The notes: generated by a model from the letters alone, not told the origin. A stretch of DNA of 64,000 nucleotides from Wolbachia endosymbiont (group A) of Rhinocyllus conicus (GCF_947250775.1 NZ_OX366349.1:1-64000); one strand, 5' to 3'. Shown: positions 25,553-36,360, counted from the first letter of the stretch. Numbers and translations: made by a program.

Positions 25553-28156
25553 ATGAATAATTCTTTAAACGCAAAAACGACTTTAAACATTGACGGGAAG
25601 TCATACAACTATTTTAGCCTAAATAGTGCTAGTGAATTTTTAGGAATAGATGTAACTAAATTGCCCTGCTCACTTAAGGTTCTGCTTGAAAATTTATTGC
25701 GCAATGAAGATGGAGTAAACGTAAAGCTGGATGATATAAAAATACTAGCAAGTTGCGTTAATAAACACGCTAATCATGAAATTAGCTACAAGCCAGCAAG
25801 GGTGTTGATGCAAGATTTTACAGGGGTTCCTGCTGTCGTCGATTTAGCTTCTATGCGGAGTTATGTCAAGAAAAATGGAGGCGATCCAAGCAGCATAAAT
25901 CCGTCTGTGCCCGTTGATCTTGTGATCGACCATTCTGTTCAAGTAGATAGTTATGGAAGTGTTTCCGCATTCAGTAAGAATGTTGAGCTAGAAGTAAAAA
26001 GAAATTTGGAGAGATATCAATTTTTAAAGTGGGGGGAATCGTCCTTCACAAATTTTAGAGTAGTACCACCAGGTACTGGAATTTGCCACCAAGTGAATCT
26101 TGAATATTTAGCGCAAGTTGTGTGTAATAATGATGGAGTCATATATCCTGACACTTTAGTTGGTACTGACAGCCATACTACAATGGTTAACGGGTTATCA
26201 GTCCTTGGTTGGGGTGTTGGAGGCATAGAAGCTGAGTCTGTAATGCTTGGTCAACCAATTAGTATGGTGATTCCAGAAGTAGTTGGATTTAAATTAATTG
26301 GCAGACTGCCGGAAGGAGTAACTGCGACTGATTTAGTGCTGACGGTTACCAATATCCTAAGAACGAAAGGTGTTGTTGGTAAATTTGTAGAGTTTTATGG
26401 TGATGGTTTAGATTATTTATCTTTGGCAGATAGAGCCACTATAGCAAACATGGCCCCAGAGTATGGTGCAACTTGTGGATTTTTTCCAATTGATCAGAAA
26501 ACGCTAGATTATTTAAACTTGACCGGAAGGCCAAAAGAGCTGATTAAATTAGTTGAGGCTTATGCGAAAGAGCAAGGACTGTGGCGTAGCAGTGACGAGT
26601 TAGCGTTTTTTGACACACTAGAGCTTGATTTATCAAGCGTGAAGCCAGTAATGGCTGGTCCCAAAAGACCACAAGATAAGGTTTTTCTTTCACAAGTGGC
26701 AGAGTCTTTTTCTAAATCATTTTCAGTTAACGAATTAAAGGAAAGTGATAAGCTTCAAGATGGAAGTGTAGTTATTGCAGCAATAACAAGCTGCACTAAC
26801 ACCTCAAATCCAAGTGTAATGATTGCTGCAGGTCTTGTAGCTCGTAATGCAATTAAACTTGGATTAAAATCAAAGCCTTGGGTTAAAACTTCTCTTGCTC
26901 CAGGGTCACAAGTTGTAACAGAATATTTAGAAAAGTCAGGGTTGCAGGTAGATCTGAATGCTTTGGGCTTTAATTTAGTTGGATATGGTTGCACAACTTG
27001 CATTGGGAATTCTGGTCCACTTAATAAAGATATAGAGGATGGTATTAAAAACAAAAACTTAACCGTTGCTGCAGTTTTATCTGGCAATCGTAACTTTGAA
27101 GGAAGAATTCATCCGTTAGTCAAAGCTAATTACTTGGCATCTCCGCCACTTATTGTTGCATATGCACTTGCAGGCACTGTGCAAATTGATTTGACAAAAG
27201 ATTCAATATGCAAAGATAAGAATGGAAATGATGTCTATCTCAAAGATATATGGCCAATAAACAATGAAATCGAAGATTGTGTTAAAAGTGTGGTAACACG
27301 TGAGATGTTCATACAAAAGTATAAGGATGTTTTTTCTGGTGATGAACATTGGCGAAAGATAAAGTGTGAAAAAAGTGAAATCTATAATTGGGATGCAAAC
27401 AGCACTTACATACAAGATCCGCCCTATTTTGATAATTTATCACCTAAAAATAATAAAGATAAAACAATCGATATAAAAGGTGCACAAATATTGGCAATGT
27501 TTGGCGATAGCGTAACCACTGATCACATTTCCCCTGCTGGAAATATTGCCTCAAGTAGTCCTGCAGGTATATATTTAAAAAATCTTGGAATTGAGCCACA
27601 GGACTTTAATTCGTATGGATCTCGTCGTGGTAACCACAATGTAATGATGCGTGGAACTTTTGCTAACATTAGAATAAAAAATGAAATGGTAAGCATCGAA
27701 GGCGGCTATACAAAATATATTCCTTCTCAAGAAACTATGTCGATTTTTGATGCAGCAATGCGCTACAAAGAAAGTAATGTTCCTCTCATCATTGTGGCAG
27801 GAAAGGAGTATGGCACAGGTTCAAGTAGGGATTGGGCAGCAAAAGGTACTTTATTGTTGGGGATTAAAGTTGTAATTGCAGAAAGCTTTGAGCGTATACA
27901 TAGGTCCAACTTGGTCGGCATGGGTGTTCTTCCACTTATATTCCAAAATGGAATAACCAGAAAGATATTTGATGGTAGTGAGATAATAAGCATAAAAGGT
28001 GAAATAGTGCCAAGTGGAAATTTAGAATGTATCATCAAAAGAAAGGATAGTTCAAAGCAATCAATTCAACTCAAATGCTGTGTACAAACCGCAACTGAGA
28101 TTAAATACTTAATGCATGGCGGAGTGTTAAGCTACATACTTGCACAATCCTTTTAA
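25553..28156 (+). CDS. acnA: Aconitate hydratase A
   Basis: Isomerises citrate to isocitrate in the TCA cycle. It is an 867-residue AcnA/IRP-type aconitase. Three cysteines for the 4Fe-4S cluster are seen at about Cys414 (ITSCTNTSNPS), Cys480 and Cys483 (GYGCTTCIGNSG). The swivel domain at the C-terminus contains FGDSVTTDHISPAGNI and GTGSSRDWAAKGT. It starts 40 bases after the serine recombinase stop, so the recombinase island borders directly on this housekeeping gene. Length is slightly under the usual 890, with no missing motif noticed. Confidence 0.97.
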   Translation: MNNSLNAKTTLNIDGKSYNYFSLNSASEFLGIDVTKLPCSLKVLLENLLRNEDGVNVKLDDIKILASCVNKHANHEISYKPARVLMQDFTGVPAVVDLASMRSYVKKNGGDPSSINPSVPVDLVIDHSVQVDSYGSVSAFSKNVELEVKRNLERYQFLKWGESSFTNFRVVPPGTGICHQVNLEYLAQVVCNNDGVIYPDTLVGTDSHTTMVNGLSVLGWGVGGIEAESVMLGQPISMVIPEVVGFKLIGRLPEGVTATDLVLTVTNILRTKGVVGKFVEFYGDGLDYLSLADRATIANMAPEYGATCGFFPIDQKTLDYLNLTGRPKELIKLVEAYAKEQGLWRSSDELAFFDTLELDLSSVKPVMAGPKRPQDKVFLSQVAESFSKSFSVNELKESDKLQDGSVVIAAITSCTNTSNPSVMIAAGLVARNAIKLGLKSKPWVKTSLAPGSQVVTEYLEKSGLQVDLNALGFNLVGYGCTTCIGNSGPLNKDIEDGIKNKNLTVAAVLSGNRNFEGRIHPLVKANYLASPPLIVAYALAGTVQIDLTKDSICKDKNGNDVYLKDIWPINNEIEDCVKSVVTREMFIQKYKDVFSGDEHWRKIKCEKSEIYNWDANSTYIQDPPYFDNLSPKNNKDKTIDIKGAQILAMFGDSVTTDHISPAGNIASSSPAGIYLKNLGIEPQDFNSYGSRRGNHNVMMRGTFANIRIKNEMVSIEGGYTKYIPSQETMSIFDAAMRYKESNVPLIIVAGKEYGTGSSRDWAAKGTLLLGIKVVIAESFERIHRSNLVGMGVLPLIFQNGITRKIFDGSEIISIKGEIVPSGNLECIIKRKDSSKQSIQLKCCVQTATEIKYLMHGGVLSYILAQSF

Positions 28157-28274
28157 AGTTATTGCATGGACTTCTTTTAGCCAGCCCTGGTCCCTTCATA
28201 AATAATGATTTGTTCTATGCAAAGTTATGATATAATTTTACCTTACATATAGTAAAGGTGTTTTATAGATAATT

Positions 28275-31200
28275 ATGATTACCTCTATACAAGAACCTAA
28301 TGAACTCAGAAAACGTTTACAAGGATTTTATCGTACTGATGAAAAGAGTTATATACGTTATCTTGTAGAAAAAGCAGAGCTTTCAGCTGATTCAAAAAGT
28401 AGAATTTATAATATTGCAAAACAAGTTATTGAAAAAATCAAACACAATAAATTAAGTATTGTAGATTCCTTTATGCAGCAATACTCGCTTTCCAATGATG
28501 AAGGAATAGCATTGATGTGCCTTGCTGAATCGCTACTTAGAATACCAGATGATTATACAATAGACGAAATAATCAAAGATAAAATTGCCAATCAGGAATG
28601 GAATAAATATTTAGGGCACTCTTCTTCGTTGTTTGTCAATGCTTCCACATGGAGCTTGATGATAGGTAGCAGTATATTGAGAGATAATGAAGGCGATTCG
28701 AAGTTCTATTACGCAATTTCTAAGTTACTTAAGAATTTAGGAGAACCGATCATTCGCAAAGCAGTAAAACAAGCAATGTCTATGCTTGGTAATCATTTTG
28801 TTGTTGGAGAAACCACAGAAGAAGCTTTAAGGTATGCAAAACTAGATGACAATAGTAAGTTTTTATACTCTTTTGATATGCTTGGCGAAGCTGCTCACAC
28901 AGCTGAAGATGCAGAAGAGTATTTTAATTCATACATGCACTCAATAAAAGCTATAGGTGAATCCACTGAAATAAATGATTGTTTTAAATCGCATGGAATT
29001 TCAATCAAATTGTCTGCGTTACATCCACGTTATGAATTTGGTCAATTCGATAATATAGCTGAAGAGTTGAGAGCTAAACTGCTAGAGCTTTGTCATGAAG
29101 CAAAAAAATACAACATTTCATTATGCATAGATGCAGAAGAAACAGAAAGGCTTGAAATGTCCTTAATCTTGTTTGAACAATTACGGCTTGATGAATCACT
29201 TTCTGAGTGGGAAGGGCTTGGCTTGGCTGTACAAGCATATCAAAAACGTGCTTTGTCTACTCTTGACTTTGTAGAGGATGTTGCTATTCGATCAAATCAT
29301 AAAATTATGGTCAGACTTGTAAAAGGTGCATATTGGGATTCAGAAATCAAGCGTACGCAAGAATTGGGATTAAATGATTACTCAGTATTTACAAGAAAAA
29401 GCTATACTGACGTATCTTACCTCGCGTGCGCACAGAAACTTTTGAGTAAACCAAACAGCTTTTACCCATGCTTTGGAACTCATAACGCCTATACTTTTGC
29501 TTCTATCATGGAACTTGCTGATAAAAACCACCCTGGATTTGAATTTCAACGCTTACATGGAATGGCAAAAGACTTATATGATTATGCAATGTCAGAGCTT
29601 GCAACAAATGTTAGCTGTCGTGTCTACGCACCCGTTGGGGAACATAGTGACTTGTTGCCTTATCTTATAAGATGCCTTCTTGAAAATGGAGCTAATAGTT
29701 CATTTGTTAATCAAATAAATGATTCTAACGTTAAAATTGATGAGTTAATTTCAGATCCACTGGAAAAAGCTATAAATTTTAATTATGAACCTCATCCAGG
29801 CATTCCGTTACCACAAGATATTTTGGGACCAGAAAGAAAAAATTCTTTGGGAATGGATATTAGTGACTCGGTGATAGTCTCACAATTTGCAGATGATATA
29901 AAGAGCTTTAGTGAAAAAAAATGGCAAGTTGGGCCGATAATTGACGGACAGTCACTTTTTGATGATGCCAAATTTACTGAAGTGGTGAATCCTGCACATT
30001 TAGAAAATGTAATTGGAGAAGTGTCAAATACAACAAGTGCTCAAGTTTTAAACGCTCTTGAAATAGCACATAATGCTTTTACTGAATGGCAGAATGTTTC
30101 AGCAGAAAAGCGCGCTAAATGCCTTGAAAAAGCTGCAGATTTGCTTGAAGAAAGGATGAAAGAGTTGATTTACATTCTGATCGTAGAAGCAGGAAAAATT
30201 TTATCTGATGCAATAGCGGAAGTAAGAGAGGCAGTGGATTTCTTACGTTACTACGCAACGATAGCAAAAAATGAACTGAGCGACTGGAAAAAATTGCCAG
30301 GTCCAACGGGTGAAGATAACTTCATCTTTTTTGAAGGCAGAGGAGTTTTCCTGTGTATATCACCATGGAATTTTCCACTTGCTATCTTCATTGGGCAGGT
30401 TTCAGCTGCACTTGCAGCAGGTAATGCGGTGCTGGCAAAACCGGCAGAGCAAACGCCGATTATTGCCTACGAAGCTGTTAAGATACTACATGAAGCTGGG
30501 ATACCAAAAAATGTGTTACACCTCATTCCTGGGGATGGTGGATATTTAGGCAAAATATTAGTTCCAGACAATAGAATTGCTGGAGTAGCTTTTACTGGCT
30601 CAACACAAACTGCTCAAATAATTAATAAAATGCTTGCGGATAGGGATGGTCCTATTGTACCGCTTATTGCTGAAACAGGAGGGCTCAATGCTATGATTGT
30701 TGATAGCTCCGCTCTCTTAGAGCAAGTGACTACAGATGTTGTACTTTCTGCGTTTCGCAGTGCCGGCCAACGCTGTTCTGCACTTAGAGTGCTGTTTATT
30801 CAAGAGGACATAGCAGAGAAGCAGATAAAAATGATATGTGGTGCAGCGCAAGAACTCAAGATTGGTGACCCAATACAACTTAGTACTGATATTGGTCCAA
30901 TAATTGACAAAGCATCTATCGATATGCTAACTCAACATACGCAAAAAATGTCAGAGGACGAAGATTCAAATCTGTTATTTAAAGTACCCATGGATACAAA
31001 TTCTCATAATGGTTATTTCTTTCCTCCATATATTTATGAGATACAAAAAATTTCGCAATTAAAGCAAGAAGTATTTGGTCCTATTTTGCATATCATACGT
31101 TTTAACAAGTCACAATTAAATGAAGTTATAAGTGATATAAACAATACAGGATATGGGCTTACATTTTCTTTGCAGAGCCGTATACAAAATCAGATCGATT

Positions 31201-31415
31201 TAATAAGCAAAAAAATATCAGTTGGAAATGTCTACATCAACCGTAACCAGATAGGTGCAGCAGCTGGGATACAACCATTTGGTGGTAGAGGACTATCTGG
31301 CACTGGGCCAAAAGCTGGTGGTCCTCATTATTTACAGCGTTTTTCTACAGAAAAAGTTGTAAGTGTTAACACTACAGCATTCGGTGGTAACACTACACTT
31401 ATGTGTTTGGATTAA
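28275..31415 (+). CDS. putA: Bifunctional proline dehydrogenase / P5C dehydrogenase
   Basis: Oxidises proline to glutamate in two steps, feeding electrons to quinone and carbon to the TCA cycle, a main energy route in Rickettsiales. 1046 residues. The FAD-dependent proline dehydrogenase barrel covers about 1-480 (ISIKLSALHPRYE, MVRLVKGAYWDSEIKR, FGTHNAYT). The NAD-dependent aldehyde dehydrogenase covers about 530-1030 with Glu800 (AETGGLNAMIV) and catalytic Cys834 (SAGQRCSALRV). There is no N-terminal DNA-binding RHH domain, so this is the short PutA type without repressor function. It follows acnA by 118 bases. Confidence 0.97.
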   Translation: MITSIQEPNELRKRLQGFYRTDEKSYIRYLVEKAELSADSKSRIYNIAKQVIEKIKHNKLSIVDSFMQQYSLSNDEGIALMCLAESLLRIPDDYTIDEIIKDKIANQEWNKYLGHSSSLFVNASTWSLMIGSSILRDNEGDSKFYYAISKLLKNLGEPIIRKAVKQAMSMLGNHFVVGETTEEALRYAKLDDNSKFLYSFDMLGEAAHTAEDAEEYFNSYMHSIKAIGESTEINDCFKSHGISIKLSALHPRYEFGQFDNIAEELRAKLLELCHEAKKYNISLCIDAEETERLEMSLILFEQLRLDESLSEWEGLGLAVQAYQKRALSTLDFVEDVAIRSNHKIMVRLVKGAYWDSEIKRTQELGLNDYSVFTRKSYTDVSYLACAQKLLSKPNSFYPCFGTHNAYTFASIMELADKNHPGFEFQRLHGMAKDLYDYAMSELATNVSCRVYAPVGEHSDLLPYLIRCLLENGANSSFVNQINDSNVKIDELISDPLEKAINFNYEPHPGIPLPQDILGPERKNSLGMDISDSVIVSQFADDIKSFSEKKWQVGPIIDGQSLFDDAKFTEVVNPAHLENVIGEVSNTTSAQVLNALEIAHNAFTEWQNVSAEKRAKCLEKAADLLEERMKELIYILIVEAGKILSDAIAEVREAVDFLRYYATIAKNELSDWKKLPGPTGEDNFIFFEGRGVFLCISPWNFPLAIFIGQVSAALAAGNAVLAKPAEQTPIIAYEAVKILHEAGIPKNVLHLIPGDGGYLGKILVPDNRIAGVAFTGSTQTAQIINKMLADRDGPIVPLIAETGGLNAMIVDSSALLEQVTTDVVLSAFRSAGQRCSALRVLFIQEDIAEKQIKMICGAAQELKIGDPIQLSTDIGPIIDKASIDMLTQHTQKMSEDEDSNLLFKVPMDTNSHNGYFFPPYIYEIQKISQLKQEVFGPILHIIRFNKSQLNEVISDINNTGYGLTFSLQSRIQNQIDLISKKISVGNVYINRNQIGAAAGIQPFGGRGLSGTGPKAGGPHYLQRFSTEKVVSVNTTAFGGNTTLMCLD

Positions 31416-31598
31416 TTTGCGGGCCCTAATTTTTCTCCTATCTTACCCCTAAGCTAGACGTTCGTGCAGTTATGTACACAGCGCTAAGATCCGAAAAGGA
31501 CCAGCTTATGCACTGAAATAAAGCGGCTCCAAAGGAAGTCTTATCTTTAAACAAAAGAAAAAAGCTGCTATAATCTGAATAAAAGCATTATAAATGAA
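31416..31598. other. Spacer after putA
   Basis: No gene or clear terminator is seen. The last 40 bases (AAAGCTGCTATAATCTG) contain a good -10 (TATAAT near 31569), without a convincing -35, for the gene at 31599. Confidence 0.3.
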
Positions 31599-32249
31599 AT
31601 GAATGTGAAAAATATCTTATTAGCGCTTTTAGTACAAACGGTATTCAGTTTGCCGCTATTTGCAGCTGATCCTGTTTTGCTCAACTGCATTGAAACTCCA
31701 GAAATATATGACCTTGATGCAAGGCCAAAAAATTTTAGCTCTTCAAACAATTTAAGAAGGAAAGCTGGTTCTCCAAATAGTGCAATAGGAGAATTAATAC
31801 ACATAGTGGGTAGAATTACTGATATAAACTGTTTACCAATACAAAATGCTGTAGTTTCTATATGGCACGCGAATTCACGCGGCGTGAACCATTACGATGA
31901 GAATATAGAGGATAATCAACTCGATCCGAATTTTGCTGGATCAGGAAGGTTTGTAGTGAATAATCTTGGCTATTATAATTTTATTACGATAGCACCTGGT
32001 AAAATTGGTGAGAGAGCTCCACATATTAACTTTCTAGTTCAACATCCAGATTTTCCAGAATTCACAACGCAAATGTTTTTTGCTGACCATAATTGCGATA
32101 ATTGTGCTGATCCTGTTCTTGGAGATTTTGTTAGTAATGGGCTTGCAAGCCTTCTCATAACACCATTTACTTACAGTGATCAGGTCATAAAAACCTATAC
32201 GTTTAACATTACCTTGGGTGGATATAATAAGTTCTCTAATAAAAGATAA
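31599..32249 (+). CDS. Exported intradiol-dioxygenase-like protein, two iron ligands missing
   Basis: A 216-residue protein with a signal peptide (MNVKNILLALLVQTVFSLPLFA, cleavage after about residue 22). The remainder has the intradiol ring-cleavage dioxygenase fold signature: GRITDINCLPIQNAVVSIWHANSRG, GYYNFITIAPG, RAPHINFLV and TTQMFF. In protocatechuate dioxygenases the iron is held by two Tyr and two His. Here Tyr99 and His142 remain, but the second Tyr (usually in PGxYP) is Ile136 in PGKIGE and the second His is Asn144. Ring cleavage is therefore doubtful. It precedes pepA by about 60-135 bases, and both carry similar leader sequences. Confidence 0.75.
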   Translation: MNVKNILLALLVQTVFSLPLFAADPVLLNCIETPEIYDLDARPKNFSSSNNLRRKAGSPNSAIGELIHIVGRITDINCLPIQNAVVSIWHANSRGVNHYDENIEDNQLDPNFAGSGRFVVNNLGYYNFITIAPGKIGERAPHINFLVQHPDFPEFTTQMFFADHNCDNCADPVLGDFVSNGLASLLITPFTYSDQVIKTYTFNITLGGYNKFSNKR

Positions 32250-32306
32250 AAACCCTTGCATGTAAGGTAGTCCATAGTAAACTTGAATGTTATTGTACTT
32301 AGGATG

Positions 32307-33848
32307 TATATGAAAAATATCTTACTGATGTTTTTGCTATGTTTTATGTACAGTTTACAATTATTTGCAACGGAGATGCCAGCAATGAAAATAACAATTT
32401 CTAAAATTTCGCCCGATTTTAAAACAATAGTAATGGGTTTATTTGAGGACAACGAAACCGTAAATGATGGCGGAGTTTTGCAAGGAAAACAGATCATAGA
32501 TAATATAAAGCAATTTAGCGATTTTAATGGAAGCTTTGGTGAATTTTCTTCTACCATTTTACCAGAAGGAAAAAACGTTGTAGTTGTTGGACTTGGTAAG
32601 AAGGATGAATGGAATGAAAATAAAGAATTAAATATTGGTGGTAAAATATATTGTGAGCTAAGCAGATTAAAAATTAAGAAAGCAGCGATTTTAATCGAAG
32701 GTAGTGCAGCAAATGTTGCATATGGTGCGTTTCTGCGTAGTTTTAAGTTTGATAAGTATAAAACTAAAAAGGATGAGAAAATTACAGAGGTAGAGGAAAT
32801 TACCGTATTAGTAAAAGATGAGCAATTAAGTAATGCTGAAAGATCATTTGAGCACTCAAGGCAAGAAGGTGAGAGTATATTCCTTGCGCGCTCTTTTATA
32901 ACAGAGCCTCCTAACATTCTATATCCAGAATCCTATGCTGATCATATAAAAAAAGAGCTTACTAAGCTTGGCCTTGAAATCGAAGTGCTTGATAAAAAGC
33001 AGATGGAAGAGAAAAAAATGGGAGCCTTGCTTGGAGTCGCACAAGGAAGTAGTAAAGAACCAAAATTAGTAGTGATAAAATGGAATGGGGCTTCTAAAGA
33101 ACAAAAGCCAATAGCTTTTGTTGGTAAAGGTATAACGTTTGACACTGGTGGAGTATCACTCAAACCTTCACGTGGTATGGAGTCGATGAAATATGACATG
33201 GCAGGCTCTGCTGCTGTAGTTGGGGTGATGCATGCTTTAGCAGGACGAAAAGCAAAAGTAAATGCAATCGGCGTGGTTGCACTTGCAGAGAATGCAGTGG
33301 GTGGTAATGCTCAAAGGCCGAGTGATGTAGTAACTTCAATGTCTGGACAGACGATAGAAGTGTTGAACACCGATGCAGAAGGAAGGCTCATACTTGCAGA
33401 TGCTTTATGGTATACGCAAGACAGATTCTCACCAAAATTTATGATTGATCTTGCAACTTTAACTGGTGCTATAGTGGTTGCACTTGGAAATAACGAATAT
33501 GCTGGTCTTTTTTCAAATAATGATGAATTAGCAAACCGTCTGATTGATGCAGGAAATGAAGTAAGTGAGAAGTTATGGCGTTTTCCTATGAATGAAACTT
33601 ATGACAAAATTATTGATTCACCGATTGCTGATGTTCAAAACATCGCTCCTGCAGGCTCTGGTGGAGATAGCATAATGGCTGCACAGTTTTTACAGCGTTT
33701 TGTGAATGAAACTTGCTGGGCACATTTAGATATCGCAGGCACTGCTTGGTACGAAAAAGGTACTGACATTTGTCCAAGAGGAGCAGTAGGTTTTGGTGTA
33801 AGGTTACTTAATAAGTTGGTTAAAAAGTACTACGAAGCCAATGATTAA
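32307..33848 (+). CDS. pepA: Leucyl aminopeptidase with N-terminal signal-peptide-like extension
   Basis: M17 aminopeptidase that removes N-terminal residues from peptides using two metal ions. The motifs VGKGITFDTGGVSLKPS and NTDAEGRLILADAL carry the metal ligands, with Lys and Arg catalytic residues. The conserved PepA start MKITISKISPDFK corresponds to ATG 32385 (487 residues). The frame stays open upstream and encodes MYMKNILLMFLLCFMYSLQLFATE from ATG 32307, a plausible signal peptide resembling that of the gene before it. The longer start is given to flag this; the cytoplasmic form from 32385 is equally possible. TTG at 32283 is unlikely. Confidence 0.9.
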   Translation, partial: YMKNILLMFLLCFMYSLQLFATEMPAMKITISKISPDFKTIVMGLFEDNETVNDGGVLQGKQIIDNIKQFSDFNGSFGEFSSTILPEGKNVVVVGLGKKDEWNENKELNIGGKIYCELSRLKIKKAAILIEGSAANVAYGAFLRSFKFDKYKTKKDEKITEVEEITVLVKDEQLSNAERSFEHSRQEGESIFLARSFITEPPNILYPESYADHIKKELTKLGLEIEVLDKKQMEEKKMGALLGVAQGSSKEPKLVVIKWNGASKEQKPIAFVGKGITFDTGGVSLKPSRGMESMKYDMAGSAAVVGVMHALAGRKAKVNAIGVVALAENAVGGNAQRPSDVVTSMSGQTIEVLNTDAEGRLILADALWYTQDRFSPKFMIDLATLTGAIVVALGNNEYAGLFSNNDELANRLIDAGNEVSEKLWRFPMNETYDKIIDSPIADVQNIAPAGSGGDSIMAAQFLQRFVNETCWAHLDIAGTAWYEKGTDICPRGAVGFGVRLLNKLVKKYYEAND

Positions 33849-34093
33849 AGGTCTTTATACTGGATTTATGGCTTGACTCACAGCTACATGAACGTTTATT
33901 TTCGAGGCGCAGCAAATGAAAGTAGCTGATGCATATTTCTTTTTTTCTGGTCAAGCACTGGAATGATATCAAGGAGTAACTTTTTATTTAAACAATGATT
34001 ATAATAAGAGATCTATTGAAATTTTAAAGTTATTAAATATTGACGCTATATACTTAAGTGTTAAAATAGAATGAAAAGTTTTTAGGAGTTTAT
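33849..34093. other. Spacer with repeat scrap and promoter
   Basis: Includes a short palindromic-repeat scrap (GGTCAAGCACTGGAATGAT near 33950) and the promoter at 34040-34067. No gene. Confidence 0.4.
34040..34067 (+). promoter_or_regulatory. Probable promoter of the nuoG-nuoH-hemB gene group
   Basis: TTGACG (34040-34045), a 16-base spacer and TAAAAT (34062-34067), 26 bases before the ATG at 34094. The four genes downstream are tightly packed or overlapping, so they may form one transcript. Confidence 0.45.
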
Positions 34094-34306
34094 ATGGCAG
34101 TAGGTGGGAAAGCAAAGACAGCTAGTAAAAATAACCCTACTCAGCGTAAGAAGGCCGAGCAAAAAATGTATAAAGATAAACCGGTAAAACCTGTTAGATA
34201 TATAGATCGTGACTCGCGCATGAATTATATGTCTGCTCAATATGACAACGGCAATCTGGTTGAAGATGAGGTAAGCGGCAATCCTATAAAGTGGGAAGCT
34301 GTATAA
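34094..34306 (+). CDS. Small basic hypothetical protein upstream of nuoG
   Basis: A 70-residue, lysine-rich soluble protein (MAVGGKAKTASKNNPTQRKKAEQKMYKDKPVKPVRYIDRDSRM). It has a good Shine-Dalgarno (TTAGGAG) eight bases before ATG. No family is recognised. It ends six bases before the chosen nuoG start, suggesting co-transcription and maybe a link to complex I, but that is only context. Confidence 0.7.
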   Translation: MAVGGKAKTASKNNPTQRKKAEQKMYKDKPVKPVRYIDRDSRMNYMSAQYDNGNLVEDEVSGNPIKWEAV

Positions 34307-34311
34307 TAGTT

Positions 34312-36360
34312 GTGGTTAAAGTTACTATTAATTCTAAGGAATGTGAAGTAGAGCATGGGCTCACTATAATTCAAGCTTGTGAAGTCGTGGGCGTTGAAAT
34401 TCCACGTTTTTGTTATCATGAGCGTTTAGCAATTGCTGGTAACTGCAGAATGTGTTTGGTTGAAGTTGAGGGTGGGCCTCCAAAACCAGTAGCCTCTTGT
34501 GCAATGCCAGTTGCAGAAGGGATGGTTATTCACACTGATACCCCTAAGGTTAAAAAAGCACGTGAAGGTGTGCTTGAGTTTTTGCTAATTAACCACCCGC
34601 TTGATTGCCCAATTTGCGATCAAGGTGGTGAATGCGATTTGCAAGATATCACGATGGCTTATGGGAAAGGAACCAGCAGACTTGATGAGCATAAGAGGGC
34701 TGTGCCAAAAAAACACTTCGGACCACTGATTGAGACTGCGATGAATCGATGCATTCATTGCACTCGGTGTGTTAGATTTTTGTCTGATGTTGCAGGTACA
34801 AATGAACTTGGAGGAATCGGAAGGGGAGAAAATGTAGAGATTAGCACTTACATAAAAAGGCATATTAGTTCTGAATTATCTGGAAATATCATAGATCTCT
34901 GCCCGGTAGGGGCTTTAACTTCAAAGCCTTACTCCTTTACAGCGCGTCCATGGGAGCTATCACATTGTGAGACTATAGATGTGCTAGATGCTGTGGGAAG
35001 TAGCATTAGAGTTGATTATCGTGGCCTGGAAGTTATGCGAATATTACCAAGACTGAGCGAAGAGGTAAATGAAGAATGGATATCAGATAAAACCCGCTTT
35101 GCCTATGATGGACTAAAAGTTCAGCGTCTTGATCAACCTTATGTAAAAAAAGATGGTAAATTAGCCCCAGTTGATTGGAATGAAGCATTAACTATTGCTG
35201 CAAAGAAATTAAAGAATACAAAATCAAATAAAATAGCTGCAATTGCAGGTGATTTAGCAGATTGTGAGTCTATGCTTCTACTCAAAGAAATGATGCAAAA
35301 ACTTGGTTCTGGAAATATAGATTGCAGACAAGATGGTGCAAAACTGATCCCAAACAATAGAGCTTCTTACGTATTTAATACTACAATTGAAGGTATAGAA
35401 AAAGCAGATTTATGTCTTCTGGTAAATACAAATCCAAGAATAGAAGCGCCGATCATTAATGTAAGATTGAGAAAGAGATATTTACAGGGCAACTTTCCTA
35501 TTGCAAGTGTTGGTCCTAACATTGAATATTTGTACCATGTTGAGAAATTGGGCGATAATCCTGATGTTTTGAGTAAAATAGCAAATGGAAATCATAAGTT
35601 CTGTGAGCTGCTGGTAGCTGCTCAAAACCCTATGCTGATCATTGGTCAAGATGCATTAGTAAGAGATGATTCTGAATCAGTTCTAGTTCTAGCTGGCAAA
35701 ATTGCAGAAAAATTTAACATGATCAGAGATGATTGGAATGGCTTTAATGTGCTGCATAAAGCTGCAGCAAGAGTCGGTGGTCTGGACGTTGAGTTTGTTC
35801 CTGAAAAAGGTGGAAAAGACACTAATCAGATACTGGAAAATGCAGAAAGTGGTGACATAGAAGTGGTTTATCTTCTTGGTGCAGATGAAATTGATACATC
35901 AAAATTAGAAAATACATTTGTAATTTGTCAAGGTCATCACGGTGATAAGGGTGCACATGTGGCAGATGTTATCTTGCCTGGTGCTGCATATACAGAAAAA
36001 TATGCAACTTATGTAAATACTGAAGGTCGAGTGCAAAGAACAAATTTAGCTGTATTTCCTCCAGGTGAAGCAAAGGAGGATTGGTTAATTATTAAAAATC
36101 TTTCACAATATTTAGACCTTTCTTTACCGTATGATAGTTTATTTGATGTGAGAAAAAAATTAGATACTATCGGTCCACAGTTTAGAAATGCCGATCAAGT
36201 GGTAAAAAACACATGGGTGCCAATTAGCAATGATGGGATAAGCTTAAGTAATACACCTTTCACTTTAAAGGAGTGTAATTTTTATATGACGGATTCAATA
36301 AGTCGCGCTTCAAAAATAATGGCAGATTGTACTAAAGCTTTTTATGAACACGCTAGTTAA
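34312..36360 (+). CDS. nuoG: NADH-quinone oxidoreductase subunit G
   Basis: The iron-sulfur subunit of respiratory complex I that relays electrons from NADH. 682 residues from the GTG at 34312 ([15 protein letters not shown]). Cysteine clusters for several Fe-S centres are visible: [15 protein letters not shown] with VASC for the 2Fe-2S centre, [18 protein letters not shown], and [10 protein letters not shown], then a molybdopterin-oxidoreductase-like domain. An in-frame GTG seven codons earlier overlaps the upstream gene and is less likely. It overlaps nuoH by 17 bases. Confidence 0.96.
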   Translation: MVKVTINSKECEVEHGLTIIQACEVVGVEIPRFCYHERLAIAGNCRMCLVEVEGGPPKPVASCAMPVAEGMVIHTDTPKVKKAREGVLEFLLINHPLDCPICDQGGECDLQDITMAYGKGTSRLDEHKRAVPKKHFGPLIETAMNRCIHCTRCVRFLSDVAGTNELGGIGRGENVEISTYIKRHISSELSGNIIDLCPVGALTSKPYSFTARPWELSHCETIDVLDAVGSSIRVDYRGLEVMRILPRLSEEVNEEWISDKTRFAYDGLKVQRLDQPYVKKDGKLAPVDWNEALTIAAKKLKNTKSNKIAAIAGDLADCESMLLLKEMMQKLGSGNIDCRQDGAKLIPNNRASYVFNTTIEGIEKADLCLLVNTNPRIEAPIINVRLRKRYLQGNFPIASVGPNIEYLYHVEKLGDNPDVLSKIANGNHKFCELLVAAQNPMLIIGQDALVRDDSESVLVLAGKIAEKFNMIRDDWNGFNVLHKAAARVGGLDVEFVPEKGGKDTNQILENAESGDIEVVYLLGADEIDTSKLENTFVICQGHHGDKGAHVADVILPGAAYTEKYATYVNTEGRVQRTNLAVFPPGEAKEDWLIIKNLSQYLDLSLPYDSLFDVRKKLDTIGPQFRNADQVVKNTWVPISNDGISLSNTPFTLKECNFYMTDSISRASKIMADCTKAFYEHAS

